The notes under the pieces were generated by a model. That model was not told where the DNA came from and did no database searches. It saw only the letters and a program-made list of their open reading frames with translations. The position numbers and the translations under genes were made by a program. Source: Acidobacteriota bacterium (GTDB lineage: Bacteria > Acidobacteriota > Vicinamibacteria > Vicinamibacterales > SCN-69-37). Taken from it: a stretch of DNA of 15,911 nt. Location: positions 1 through 15,911 of the forward strand of contig JAKALV010000049.1 in NCBI GenBank assembly GCA_021824055.1, in the 5' to 3' direction. Positions 8,364-15,574 of this stretch are shown here, one piece after another; position 1 is the stretch's first letter; every line of letters starts with the position of its first letter.

Positions 8364-9211
8364 CGGAGGGCCGTGAACACCATTCGGAGGAGCGTCTCAC
8401 CTGAGAGCGCCCCGGCGATGGCCACACCCAAGAGCGCAGGCGCGGCGGCGAGGATCAACGGGAGCGTGAAAGACGGCATCGGCGTGTCCACCGGCGCAGG
8501 CTCCAGAAGCCGTCTGATGCGGGTCTCGAGATCAGTCGGCTCGCCAGTCAGCGTCAGTGCCGGCCCAGAGCTCTCGCGTTCGGATAACCTCACGGCCGCA
8601 AGGATGGCGGCAGCCAGATCGGCGCCCTCGATGCCACCGAGACGGGCGTCGTCATCGCGTGCGAACTCGAGCACCCGCGTCCAGGCGCGGAGTCGGGATG
8701 CAGCCCGCCGTGATGGCCACTGGAGATCGGTCACGAATTGCCCGACACAGAGTCGCAGCGGATCTCGATGACGGACGTGCGCCGCTTCGTGGGCGACGGC
8801 GGCGGCAATCGCCCACCGGTCAACCCGTGCGCAGAACTGATCAGAGATGAAGATGCGTGGACGCCAGAGACCGATCACACCCGCCGCGCCTACCGGCGGC
8901 CGTCGCTTGAGCGCTTGGCTTGTGCGCCAGATCGCGCGCATCCACACGAGCGCGAACGGAGCCGTCACGATGAGCACCGTCGGCGGGAGTCGCTCGGCGT
9001 TCCGTGGCTCCCGTGCGGCCCATCCGGCAATCGCGCACAGCACGAGCGCCATGGGCACGAGTGGAAGCCACAGATGTCGCCAAAAGCGGCGCTCCGTCTG
9101 GCAGGCTGATCCCGTGATCGTGAAATCAACTCGAGGCCACCGAGCGCCGAGTTGGAGCGTCAGTCCAGTCAGCGCCACGACAAGGACCGCGAGGACCAGT
9201 TCACGATCCAT
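8360..9211 (-). CDS. M56-family (BlaR1/MecR1-type) membrane metallopeptidase, short form
   Basis: The product has 283 residues from ATG 9211. That start is preferred over ATG 9232 because GGAGGT lies just before it, and it overlaps the stop of the blaI-type gene by 11 bases. Hydrophobic segments lie near the N-terminus and at about 50-65 and 78-92. They are followed by a zinc protease core: HEAAH at 141-145 and EFARDDDAR near 182, which would supply the third ligand. A final hydrophobic segment (about 246-268) ends the protein. BlaR1 relatives cleave their BlaI partner when a signal is sensed outside the membrane. The large C-terminal penicillin-binding sensor of BlaR1 is absent here, so the signal must be read by the membrane part, by another protein, or perhaps by the pump itself. 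The pairing with BlaI just upstream makes the assignment strong; the signal is unknown. Confidence 0.88.
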   Translation of the reverse strand: MDRELVLAVLVVALTGLTLQLGARWPRVDFTITGSACQTERRFWRHLWLPLVPMALVLCAIAGWAAREPRNAERLPPTVLIVTAPFALVWMRAIWRTSQALKRRPPVGAAGVIGLWRPRIFISDQFCARVDRWAIAAAVAHEAAHVRHRDPLRLCVGQFVTDLQWPSRRAASRLRAWTRVLEFARDDDARLGGIEGADLAAAILAAVRLSERESSGPALTLTGEPTDLETRIRRLLEPAPVDTPMPSFTLPLILAAAPALLGVAIAGALSGETLLRMVFTALR

Positions 9212-9602
9212 CGCGAGACCTCCGCCGCGCATTGACGAGACGCGTCAGTTCGTCGAGCAGGGCCGGGTCAACCTTTTCGAGCGCGTCGACGAGCGTGGCG
9301 ATCGCAGGCTTCGGGTCTGCCCCGAGAAGCCGGCGCAGGCTGTCCTTGACCCGCGCGGTTTCGATCAGCTCGCGCGGTTGCGCGGGTGTGTAGAAGAATG
9401 ATTTCCCCTGTCGCAGGCGGCGCACGAGTCGCTTCGCACAGAGTCGGTCCAGCACTTTTGCTGTTGTCGTGTAGGCGAGGCCCCGGGGCTCCCCTACACG
9501 AGCGTGGATGTCTGGCGCCGAGGCACCGCCCAGCTCCCACACGGCCGCCAACACCGCCTGCTCAAGCTCTCCGCCCGGAATCGGGATCGCCCGCGACGCC
9601 AT
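9201..9602 (-). CDS. BlaI/MecI/CopY-type transcriptional repressor
   Basis: The product has 133 residues, the normal length for the family. The N-terminal winged helix-turn-helix (about 8-75) shows the family marks: LEQAVLAAVWELG, then the recognition region GLAYTTTAKVLDRLCAKRLV and the wing RRLRQGKSFFYTPA. The C-terminal helical part (80-128) is the usual dimerisation region, where partner proteases cut. It is the first gene of the efflux operon and is followed by its likely protease partner. The expected role is an autorepressor of all five genes, relieved when the M56 protease cleaves it. No Shine-Dalgarno sequence precedes ATG 9602, and the best promoter match lies directly upstream, which suggests a leaderless message. 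Confidence 0.92.
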   Translation of the reverse strand: MASRAIPIPGGELEQAVLAAVWELGGASAPDIHARVGEPRGLAYTTTAKVLDRLCAKRLVRRLRQGKSFFYTPAQPRELIETARVKDSLRRLLGADPKPAIATLVDALEKVDPALLDELTRLVNARRRSRDGS

Positions 9603-9608
9603 TGGGTA

Positions 9609-9638
9609 ATGCTACGACGTGCGTCGGACTAAAGTCAA
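9609..9638 (-). promoter_or_regulatory. Candidate promoter and operator of the efflux operon
   Basis: On the minus strand, TTGACT (9633-9638) and TAGCAT (9609-9614) are separated by 18 bases and fit a -35/-10 pair. The -10 box ends only six bases before the blaI ATG, so transcription would begin at about the start codon. Two dyads lie in this stretch: GACTTTAGTC (9627-9636), overlapping the -35 box, and CGACGCACGTCG (9615-9626), filling the spacer. Either could be the repressor site. Neither matches the classical TACA-TGTA operator exactly. This is a sequence-based inference. Confidence 0.45.
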
Positions 9639-9715
9639 TGCGGCCGGTCTGCGGTCCGGAATGGTTGATCTGTTCGTAGACGATGGTCGCGCCAACACTC
9701 GTGTCGTGAGCACAC

Positions 9716-9725
9716 AGGAAGGAGG
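9716..9725 (+). promoter_or_regulatory. Strong ribosome binding site before a broken gene
   Basis: AGGAAGGAGG lies six bases before ATG 9732, an almost ideal Shine-Dalgarno arrangement. The frame it opens does not look like a functional protein at its beginning, so this is probably the surviving start of a decayed gene divergent from the efflux operon. Confidence 0.55.
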
Positions 9726-9731
9726 AACCAC

Positions 9732-10288
9732 ATGGCAATCGTGCGACGCTGCAGCGGAAGGTGCAGCACGCCCCGACGCTGCCTGGAGCATCCGTGGTTC
9801 GACGTGATTCATCGGGGGTCTCGATATCGTTGCCCGCGAACGAGTTCGCCGTTCCGCGGAGCGCCACTTTATCGGCGAAATCCAAGCCGGCCGCGATCCG
9901 CGTCGTCCGGCGTTCTAGTGCAGATCGCCATCTCCTATTGGCATCAACGGAAGTACGGCGACACGCTTGCCTGGGCCGAGCGAGCGCTCGACGTCGACCC
10001 AAGGCATGTACAGGTCTGCCAATTCATTAACAAGGTCTATCTGAAGATCGGGGATGTCAGTAGATTCGCGGCTTGGACCGTCAGCCAGGCCATCGCGTGG
10101 GGCTTTCCCGAAGAGAGAGTGACGGTCATGATGGAGCCGGCCGCCTCGATGAAGCGTTCGACTGCCTCGATCAGGCCATCGCGTCCCGCGACCCAGCACT
10201 CGTTCACCTGGCGGTCGCGCCGGATTGGGACAGCATGCGCGGTGGCCCACCGTTCGCCGAACGCCTGCGGTCGATGGCGCTTCCTTCG
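9732..10288 (+). pseudogene. Frameshifted remnant of a TPR-repeat protein
   Basis: Two pieces of one C-terminal TPR region are recognisable in different frames. The first (9912-10121, frame of ATG 9732) reads IAISYWHQRKYGDTLAWAERALDVDP and on to KIGDVSRFAAW, a typical TPR helix pair. The second (10133-10288, two bases out of register) reads LDEAFDCLDQAIASRDP, then LVHLAVAPDWDSMR and FAERLRSMALP. That ending is common in TPR proteins fused to winged-helix regulators, kinases or cyclases. The shift falls between 10121 and 10133, and the spacing suggests lost residues as well. The stretch 9732-9911 has no recognisable domain in any frame, so the original N-terminal part is missing or scrambled. 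A strong ribosome binding site remains at 9716-9725. It is not expected to make a functional product. Confidence 0.7.
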
Positions 10289-10342
10289 GTAAGGAGCCGG
10301 GATCACGGCGAGCCGCCGCGGATCCCGCGCCGTGACCACCGC

Positions 10343-10580
10343 TTACGGCGCGGTCCGCTCCACGAGCGGATTGACGACCGTCACTCCACCGTAGTCCTGG
10401 CCATCGGCGAGATCCTCAGAGTACAGAACCTCAGCACCCGCGGCCTGGCGTGCTAATCACACCACTCCGGTCACGCCACAACTCGTCAACCAACGCCTTC
10501 GCGCGTTCGTGCTTCACGCCCGTCGACCGGTCGTGGGCGTACATCAGGATGTTGGTATCGACCAAGCACCTATCGCTCAT
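10343..10580 (-). pseudogene. vapC: vapC-type PIN-domain toxin with internal deletion
   Basis: The first 44 codons from ATG 10580 match the start of a VapC ribonuclease: CLVDTNILMYAHD carries the first catalytic Asp (residue 8), and the segment ends near RSGVIST. The frame then stops at TGA 10431-10433 after 49 codons. In another frame, between about 10446 and 10343, the sequence encodes a normal VapC C-terminus: AGAEVLYSEDLADGQ, a VTVVNPLV strand and a TAA stop. The central part of the PIN domain, with further acidic metal ligands, is missing, and the two ends meet near 10445. The start codon overlaps the end of the vapB-like gene by 11 bases, as in intact operons. The toxin must be inactive. 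The residue match is clear by eye; the size of the loss, roughly 50-60 codons, is estimated from usual VapC length. Confidence 0.8.
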
Positions 10581-10803
10581 GGATCTCGTCACGCGATTTC
10601 GCAGGCTTCCACTGGAGATCCAGGCCCTGGCGAAGACGCATCAACGCCCGACGACGGGCCCTGTCGAAAGCCTTCCGCTCGCGAATGAGGGCTTCGAGCC
10701 GGTCGGTCAGGAGCGCACTGATGGAGCGTCCCTCGTCAGCGGCCAGCACGCGGGCCTCTCGCAGGAGGCCGGTGTCGAGCTTCAACGTGACATTTGTCTT
10801 CAT
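10570..10803 (-). CDS. vapB: VapB-like antitoxin, intact
   Basis: The product has 77 residues with a ribbon-helix-helix type start: MKTNVTLKLDTGLLREARVL, then the turn DEGRSISALL. A strongly basic helical tail follows (about 42-60, RERKAFDRARRRALMRLRQG), ending in SRDEIHER. Small antitoxins of this kind bind the operon promoter with the N-terminus and block VapC with the C-terminus. The gene is complete and overlaps the start of the vapC remnant by 11 bases. With its toxin broken it would be an orphan, possibly protecting against related toxins elsewhere or simply on the way to loss. No clear Shine-Dalgarno sequence lies before ATG 10803. Confidence 0.8.
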   Translation of the reverse strand: MKTNVTLKLDTGLLREARVLAADEGRSISALLTDRLEALIRERKAFDRARRRALMRLRQGLDLQWKPAKSRDEIHER

Positions 10804-10852
10804 GGACGTTTACCAGCACATCACTAACGTGCAGCACTAGTCGCCTCACGAA

Positions 10853-10891
10853 TTCACCTCTGGGCGGCTCGTTGGATCGCGATGAGGTGAA
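10853..10891. repeat. 8-bp inverted repeat upstream of the vapB-like gene
   Basis: TTCACCTC (10853-10860) and GAGGTGAA (10884-10891) form a perfect 8-bp inverted repeat with a 23-base spacer. It lies between the antitoxin start and the tRNA terminator and could be part of an operator for the toxin-antitoxin operon. Nothing else is recognisable in 10804-10894. Confidence 0.3.
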
Positions 10892-10894
10892 ATG

Positions 10895-10928
10895 AAAAAG
10901 GACTTACAGCATATCGCTGTAAGTCCTT
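10895..10928 (-). terminator. Rho-independent terminator of the tRNA-fMet gene
   Basis: A perfect 13-bp stem (AAGGACTTACAGC with its complement, 10898-10910 and 10916-10928) encloses a 5-base loop. On the minus strand it is followed by a run of T (10895-10899). It begins nine bases after the CCA end of the tRNA gene, so it ends that transcript. The other strand lacks a T run downstream. Confidence 0.85.
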
Positions 10929-10936
10929 GAAAAAAC

Positions 10937-11013
<77 letters not shown>

Positions 11014-11027
11014 ACACTCGAACCACC

Positions 11028-11033
11028 ATGTTA
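11028..11033 (-). promoter_or_regulatory. Possible -10 element of the tRNA-fMet gene
   Basis: On the minus strand TAACAT is preceded by TGG (an extended -10 pattern) and lies 14 bases before the tRNA 5' end. No good -35 box is present at 17 bases. The call is weak and rests mainly on position. Confidence 0.3.
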
Positions 11034-11071
11034 CCACACAGAACCGGCCGCTTCGCCTATCCTGATGGTCC

Positions 11072-11980
11072 GTGACTGGCCTGCCCGCAATCTTCGCCGC
11101 CGATATCTTCCCCATCCTGCTCATCGCCGCGGCCGGCTTCCTCCTGGCGCGCTTCGTCGAGGTGCAGGTCAGGACGGTCACCAACGTTGTGTTCTACGCG
11201 CTGCTCCCGTCCCTCGTCTTCCACATGCTGGTCACGTCCACGATCAGCGGACGTCAACTCTGGCAGATGGTGCTCCTCGCCGCGCTGGTGGCCGCCATCA
11301 TGGGCGTAATCGGCGCGGTGACCGCGCGGCTGCTCCGCCTCAGCCGCGTCGAGTCGAGCGCCTTTCTCCTCGTCGTGATGTTCTCGAACGGCGGCAACTA
11401 CGGGCTTCCGCTGGTGTCGTTTGCGTTCGGGCCGGAGGCGCTCGCCTACGCCACGGTCTTCTTTCTCACCGGCGCGGTGCTCGCCTACACGGTCGGCAGC
11501 TTTCTCGCTTCAGCCGGACGCCGGCCCGCGGGCGACGCGCTGCGCGGCCTGCTCAAGATGCCGGTGATCTACGCCGCGGCCGCCGCCATCGTCGTGGTGG
11601 GGACGGGCCTCACCGTGCCGACGGCCATCCTGCGCCCCGTGAGCCTGCTGCGTGACGCCGCGCTGCCGCTGATGATCCTGATCCTCGGGATGCAGCTCGA
11701 GCGCGCGGCCTTCCCGAAGCGCGCGTGGGTCGTCGCGACCGCCGTCGGCATCTCGCTGCTACTGGCACCATGCATCGCGCTGGGGCTCACGTCGCTCCTC
11801 GGCGTCACCGGCCCCGCGCGTCAGGCCGCGGTCATCCTCTCGTCCATGCCGGTGGCCGTCGCGACCACCATCATCGCGATCGAATACGACGCGGAACCCG
11901 ACATGGTCACAAGCGCCGTCTTTCTATCGACGATTCTCAGTCCACTGACACTGGCACCACTTATTGCGTTCCTGAGCTGA
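11072..11980 (+). CDS. AEC-family (auxin efflux carrier-like) transporter
   Basis: The product has 302 residues, the normal length, starting at GTG 11072. It is almost entirely hydrophobic with about ten transmembrane helices in two five-helix halves. Family marks include FYALLPSLVFHML near 47, the NGGNYGLP motif near 110-117 that breaks a helix in the middle, and in the second half LPLMILILGMQL and SSMPVAVATTIIAIEYDAEPD. Relatives are secondary carriers for organic acids such as malate or malonate, or act as auxin carriers in plants; the substrate here cannot be predicted. No Shine-Dalgarno sequence is evident before the GTG, and the start lies only 58 bases from the divergent tRNA gene, so a leaderless or weakly translated message is possible. 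It converges on the Asp-box protein gene. Confidence 0.93.
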   Translation: MTGLPAIFAADIFPILLIAAAGFLLARFVEVQVRTVTNVVFYALLPSLVFHMLVTSTISGRQLWQMVLLAALVAAIMGVIGAVTARLLRLSRVESSAFLLVVMFSNGGNYGLPLVSFAFGPEALAYATVFFLTGAVLAYTVGSFLASAGRRPAGDALRGLLKMPVIYAAAAAIVVVGTGLTVPTAILRPVSLLRDAALPLMILILGMQLERAAFPKRAWVVATAVGISLLLAPCIALGLTSLLGVTGPARQAAVILSSMPVAVATTIIAIEYDAEPDMVTSAVFLSTILSPLTLAPLIAFLS

Positions 11981-11989
11981 GGTTGCAGA

Positions 11990-12088
11990 GGGACAAAGGG
12001 CCAAAGGGGCAGAGAGGCAATGAAAGGCTCACCGACAGACTGTCAGTGAGCTCTCCATTGCCCCTTTGCCTCTTTGGCCCTTTGCCCC
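11990..12088. repeat. Long imperfect hairpin between convergent genes
   Basis: The arms 11990-12022 and 12056-12088 match at 29 of 33 positions when one is reversed and complemented. All four differences are A/G, so wobble pairs can form on one strand. Inside is a second stem, GCTCAC (12027-12032) with GTGAGC (12046-12051), and within that GACAG/CTGTC. One arm is purine-rich with repeated GGG(A/C)CAAAGGG-like units. It fills nearly all of the space between the AEC gene and the end of the Asp-box gene. It may stop transcription from both sides, although T runs are poor, or it may be a dispersed palindromic repeat. Confidence 0.8.
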
Positions 12089-12106
12089 TTTAACCGAACT
12101 CTGTTC

Positions 12107-15100
12107 TTACTTAATGGCGAGCGTGGGATTCGCGGTGTTGAACGCCGGAATCGTCGTCGCCTTGATCTTGTCGAGGTCCAGCTTCGCCTTCGCGATCTGG
12201 CCTTCGATCATCGTGGTCATCGAGTACTGCACGTCGGTCGGCTTCCAGTCCACGCCGCCGGCTTCGTCACTCGCGCCCTGGCCCACCGCGCCGCTCAGCC
12301 AGATCAGGTTCATGTAGACCTTGTAGGCTTCCGGGAAGTACTTGTCGTCGCTGTGGATCTCCGACCGGCTGACGAGCTGATACTCGACGTCGAGCATCTG
12401 CTTGTCGAGACCGTCGAGCGCCTTCACCGCCGCCGCGTCGCCCGCCTTGGCCTTCTTCTGGTCCTCGATCTGCTTGCGCCAGAGCTCGAGCTGGTTGACC
12501 ATCTCGGACGTCTTCGTGATGTCGTCGCGCAGGCGCACCTGCAGTTTCGTCGACGCCGCCAGGTCCGCTTCACTCGCCACGATCGCCGGATCCTTGAGCA
12601 ATTCGAACGGCTGCGTATAGGCCTTGCCGTCGATCGTCAGGCGCACCTGGTACTTGCCGGGCGCCGCCATCGGCACGCCGGTGTTGGGCGTGATACCCCA
12701 GTGCGTGATTCGACGCGTGTCCACGCCCTTGAACCGCGGCTCTTCCCAGATGTGCGGATTGTCGGGCGGCGTGGTCTTGAGGGCCACGAGCAGGGGCGCG
12801 TCGTAGCGCAGGTCCCAGTTCGCGCCGTTCATGCCGGCGCGGCCGTTGACGTTCTCCGTCCGGATCACTTTGCCGGCCGCGTCAAGAATTTCCATCTTGA
12901 TCGGCCCCGCCGGATCGGCGGCCAGCGCAAATGCGAAGTGCGGGCGTCCTGGCTGCGTGAACACGCTGCGGGCCTGGCGGAAGATCGGCGCCGGCGCGAA
13001 CAGCTTCGTCTCGTTGGTCGGGAACGACGTCTGCCCCGTCTGCTCGAGCGCCGTGATGTTCGGCATGATGTAGAGGCCGCGGCCGTAGGTCGAGACCACC
13101 ACGTCGTGGAAATTCTTCTGCACCGTGATCCAGCCCACCGGCGCCGCCGGCAGGCCCGTTTTGAACTGGGTCCACGTCTGGCCGTCGTTGAGCGAGTAGT
13201 AGAACGCGTGGCCCGTGCCGGCAAACAGCATGCCCTTCTTGTTCGGGTTCTCCGCGATCGACATCACGTAATCGAGCGGATGCCCGCTCGGGATATTGCC
13301 CGTGATGCTCTTCCACGTGGCGCCGTAGTCGGTCGTCTTGAAGATGTACGGCTTGCGGTCGTCCATCAGGTGCTTGGTCACGGCGATGTAGGCCGTGCCC
13401 GGATCAAACGTGGACGGCGTGATCTGCGAGATCGTGCTCCACACCGGCAAGCCCGTGACGTTCTTCGTGATGTCGAGCCACGTGGCCTTCGGCAGGTTCG
13501 CCGTCTTGGTCAGCCACAGCTTGCCGTCGTTCGTGCCCGCCCAGATCAGACCGCGCTGAATCGTCGAGGGCGCGATCGCCCAGACCACTTCGCCGCTCCA
13601 CTGCCCGAGGTTGTCACCGACCAGACCGCCGTTCGAGACGATGCGCGACGGATCCTTCGTGGACAGATCCGGACTGAACTCCGTCCAGGTCGTGCCGCTG
13701 TTCGAGGTCGCGAAGATCAGCTGGCACCCGTAGTACACCTTGCCGTCGAACGGATCAACTGCGATCGGCGACGTCCAGTGACAGCGGTACTTCGCGTCGC
13801 TCGGCGAGGAGTCGAGCGTGATCAACCACGGCTCGATCGAGTGCGCGGTGTTCGTCCTTGCATCCCACCGCGTGACCTTGTTGCCGTAGCACGTGGCCCA
13901 GACGATGTTCGGATCCTTCGGATCGGGAATGGTGAAACCCGACTCGCAGCCGCCGATGTTCGGCTGCCACGCCAGCGGCGCCGGGCCGAAGCCACGCCCG
14001 CCGCCACGTCCACCACGGCCACCCGCCGCTTCGGGGGCGGCGCCCCGACCAAACGTCCCCATCGCGCTCATGAAACTCTCGGGCGGCAGCACGCCGTTGC
14101 CTGTCGCTTCCGACACCGTCATCGGCCCGCGCATCGTGCCGTCGTCCTGGCGGTTGCTGTAGATCCAGTACGGCACGCGGTTGTCCGTGGCCACGTGGTA
14201 CATCTGCCCGTTGGGCAGCGACACGTTGGTCGTGGCCGGCGACGCGCCCTTGCCGTGCGCCAGCTGCGCGCCGCCGTCCGACGTCAAGCCGTAGCGGCCC
14301 TCGATCTTCGAGTCCATCCAGATGTCGTGGCAGTCGCCGCAGCTGATGTTGCCCTGGTTCGCCAGGCCGCCGTTGCCGCTGAACGTCTTGCCGCCGTCAG
14401 TGGAGCGATGGTGGCTGCTGCTCGACACCAGCACGTCGTCGGCATTAAACGGGTTCACGGCCAGGCGGATGTAGTATCCGGCGCGGCCGATCAGCGAGCG
14501 ATCCCAGCTGGTCACCTGCCACGTCGTGCCACCATCGTCCGAGCGCCACATCGAGCCCTGGTCTTTCGTCTGCATCAACGCGTAGACGCGCTGGCCGTTG
14601 GACGGCGCGATGGCCACGTCCACCTTGCCGATCGGATCGTGCGGCAGGCCCGCGGCCACTACGTGGGTCCACGTGTCGCCGCCGTCCTTGGACTGATAGA
14701 CGCCGCCGCCCGGCTTGGTGGCCGTCAGTTCGCCCCAGGTCTGCGCCTGCACCTGCCAGGTGCCGGCAAACATATGACTCGGATCTTTCGGATCCAGCGT
14801 GAGGCCGGAGCAACCGGTGTCGGCGTTGACGAACAGCGTCTGCTTCCACGTGGCGCCGCCGTCGGTCGTCTTGAACACGCCGCGTTCCTGCTGCGGTCCG
14901 GTCGCGCGGCCCACCGCGCAGACATACACGATGTTGGGATTGGTCGGGTGGATGAGGACGCGGGCGATGCGGCCCGTGTCCGTGAGCCCCATGTTCTTCC
15001 AGGTGGCGCCCGCGTCGGTGCTCTTGTAGACGCCGTCGCCCATCACGTCGGAATAGCGGATCAGCCACGACTCGCCGGTGCCGGCCCAGACCTGGTTGGG

Positions 15101-15481
15101 ATCGCTGTCGGCGACCGCGAGCGAGCCAATGGCCTGCACGGGCTGATCATCGAACACCGGCTTGAACGTGGTGCCGCCGTCGACCGTCTTCCACACGCCG
15201 CCGGAGGCGTTGCCGAGGTACCAGACCTTGTCGTCACCGGGGACACCGACGACGGCCGAGATGCGACCGGCGGGCGCCGGGCCCATGTAGCGGAAGCGCA
15301 GCGGCTCGGGCGGCGTTGCCACCGGCCCCCCGCCGCCACCGCGGCCTTGCTCTTCTTCCACGAGCGGCGCGCGCTCCTGCGCGCGGACCGCCAGCGAACG
15401 AAGCGGCAACACCGCCGCGACCACGGCCGCGGCAAATAGACCCAGTCCCAACTTCCGATGTGACGAGATGTGCAGACTCAT
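12107..15481 (-). CDS. Secreted Asp-box (BNR/VPS10-like) beta-propeller protein
   Basis: The product has 1124 residues. A signal peptide (1-34, ending AVRAQ) is followed by a short Gly-rich stretch (46-52). Nine Asp-box motifs of the S-x-D-x-G-x-T-W type are visible at 99, 154, 205, 264, 314, 360, 592, 716 and 763. They indicate one or two beta-propellers like those of sortilin/VPS10 and BNR-repeat glycosidases. A Gly/Arg-rich linker lies at 478-499, in the 200-residue gap between the two groups of boxes. A beta-sandwich-like region (about 845-960) and a helical, probably coiled-coil C-terminus (965-1110) follow. Relatives are often named glycosyl hydrolase, but no catalytic residues can be assigned. 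CGDCH at 381-385 has the form of a heme c site. GGAGG lies eight bases before ATG 15481. The gene appears to be monocistronic. Confidence 0.9.
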   Translation of the reverse strand: MSLHISSHRKLGLGLFAAAVVAAVLPLRSLAVRAQERAPLVEEEQGRGGGGGPVATPPEPLRFRYMGPAPAGRISAVVGVPGDDKVWYLGNASGGVWKTVDGGTTFKPVFDDQPVQAIGSLAVADSDPNQVWAGTGESWLIRYSDVMGDGVYKSTDAGATWKNMGLTDTGRIARVLIHPTNPNIVYVCAVGRATGPQQERGVFKTTDGGATWKQTLFVNADTGCSGLTLDPKDPSHMFAGTWQVQAQTWGELTATKPGGGVYQSKDGGDTWTHVVAAGLPHDPIGKVDVAIAPSNGQRVYALMQTKDQGSMWRSDDGGTTWQVTSWDRSLIGRAGYYIRLAVNPFNADDVLVSSSSHHRSTDGGKTFSGNGGLANQGNISCGDCHDIWMDSKIEGRYGLTSDGGAQLAHGKGASPATTNVSLPNGQMYHVATDNRVPYWIYSNRQDDGTMRGPMTVSEATGNGVLPPESFMSAMGTFGRGAAPEAAGGRGGRGGGRGFGPAPLAWQPNIGGCESGFTIPDPKDPNIVWATCYGNKVTRWDARTNTAHSIEPWLITLDSSPSDAKYRCHWTSPIAVDPFDGKVYYGCQLIFATSNSGTTWTEFSPDLSTKDPSRIVSNGGLVGDNLGQWSGEVVWAIAPSTIQRGLIWAGTNDGKLWLTKTANLPKATWLDITKNVTGLPVWSTISQITPSTFDPGTAYIAVTKHLMDDRKPYIFKTTDYGATWKSITGNIPSGHPLDYVMSIAENPNKKGMLFAGTGHAFYYSLNDGQTWTQFKTGLPAAPVGWITVQKNFHDVVVSTYGRGLYIMPNITALEQTGQTSFPTNETKLFAPAPIFRQARSVFTQPGRPHFAFALAADPAGPIKMEILDAAGKVIRTENVNGRAGMNGANWDLRYDAPLLVALKTTPPDNPHIWEEPRFKGVDTRRITHWGITPNTGVPMAAPGKYQVRLTIDGKAYTQPFELLKDPAIVASEADLAASTKLQVRLRDDITKTSEMVNQLELWRKQIEDQKKAKAGDAAAVKALDGLDKQMLDVEYQLVSRSEIHSDDKYFPEAYKVYMNLIWLSGAVGQGASDEAGGVDWKPTDVQYSMTTMIEGQIAKAKLDLDKIKATTIPAFNTANPTLAIK

Positions 15482-15545
15482 AGAACGTGCCTCCGGGGAG
15501 AGAATCCCGAAAGTCTACACGAGATACGATCACCGATCGCCGCTT

Positions 15546-15569
15546 GTGAGCCCATAAGAACGGGTTCAC
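15546..15569. repeat. Hairpin next to the cloverleaf palindrome
   Basis: GTGAGCCC (15546-15553) and GGGTTCAC (15562-15569) pair in seven of eight positions plus one G-T wobble, around an 8-base loop. It lies between the Asp-box gene start and the outer stem of the larger palindrome and may belong to the same element. Confidence 0.5.
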
Positions 15570-15574
15570 GCGGA

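Noticed and set aside
9201..9232. Start of the M56 gene at ATG 9232
   Set aside because: GGAGGT lies within that reading, just before ATG 9211, and the first seven residues look non-native. The downstream start is better.
12074..15439. A 1121-codon open frame on the plus strand opposite the Asp-box gene
   Set aside because: Its product is rich in Arg, His, Val and Ala without any domain. It mirrors the codon bias of the minus-strand gene, which has a signal peptide, nine Asp-boxes and a ribosome binding site.
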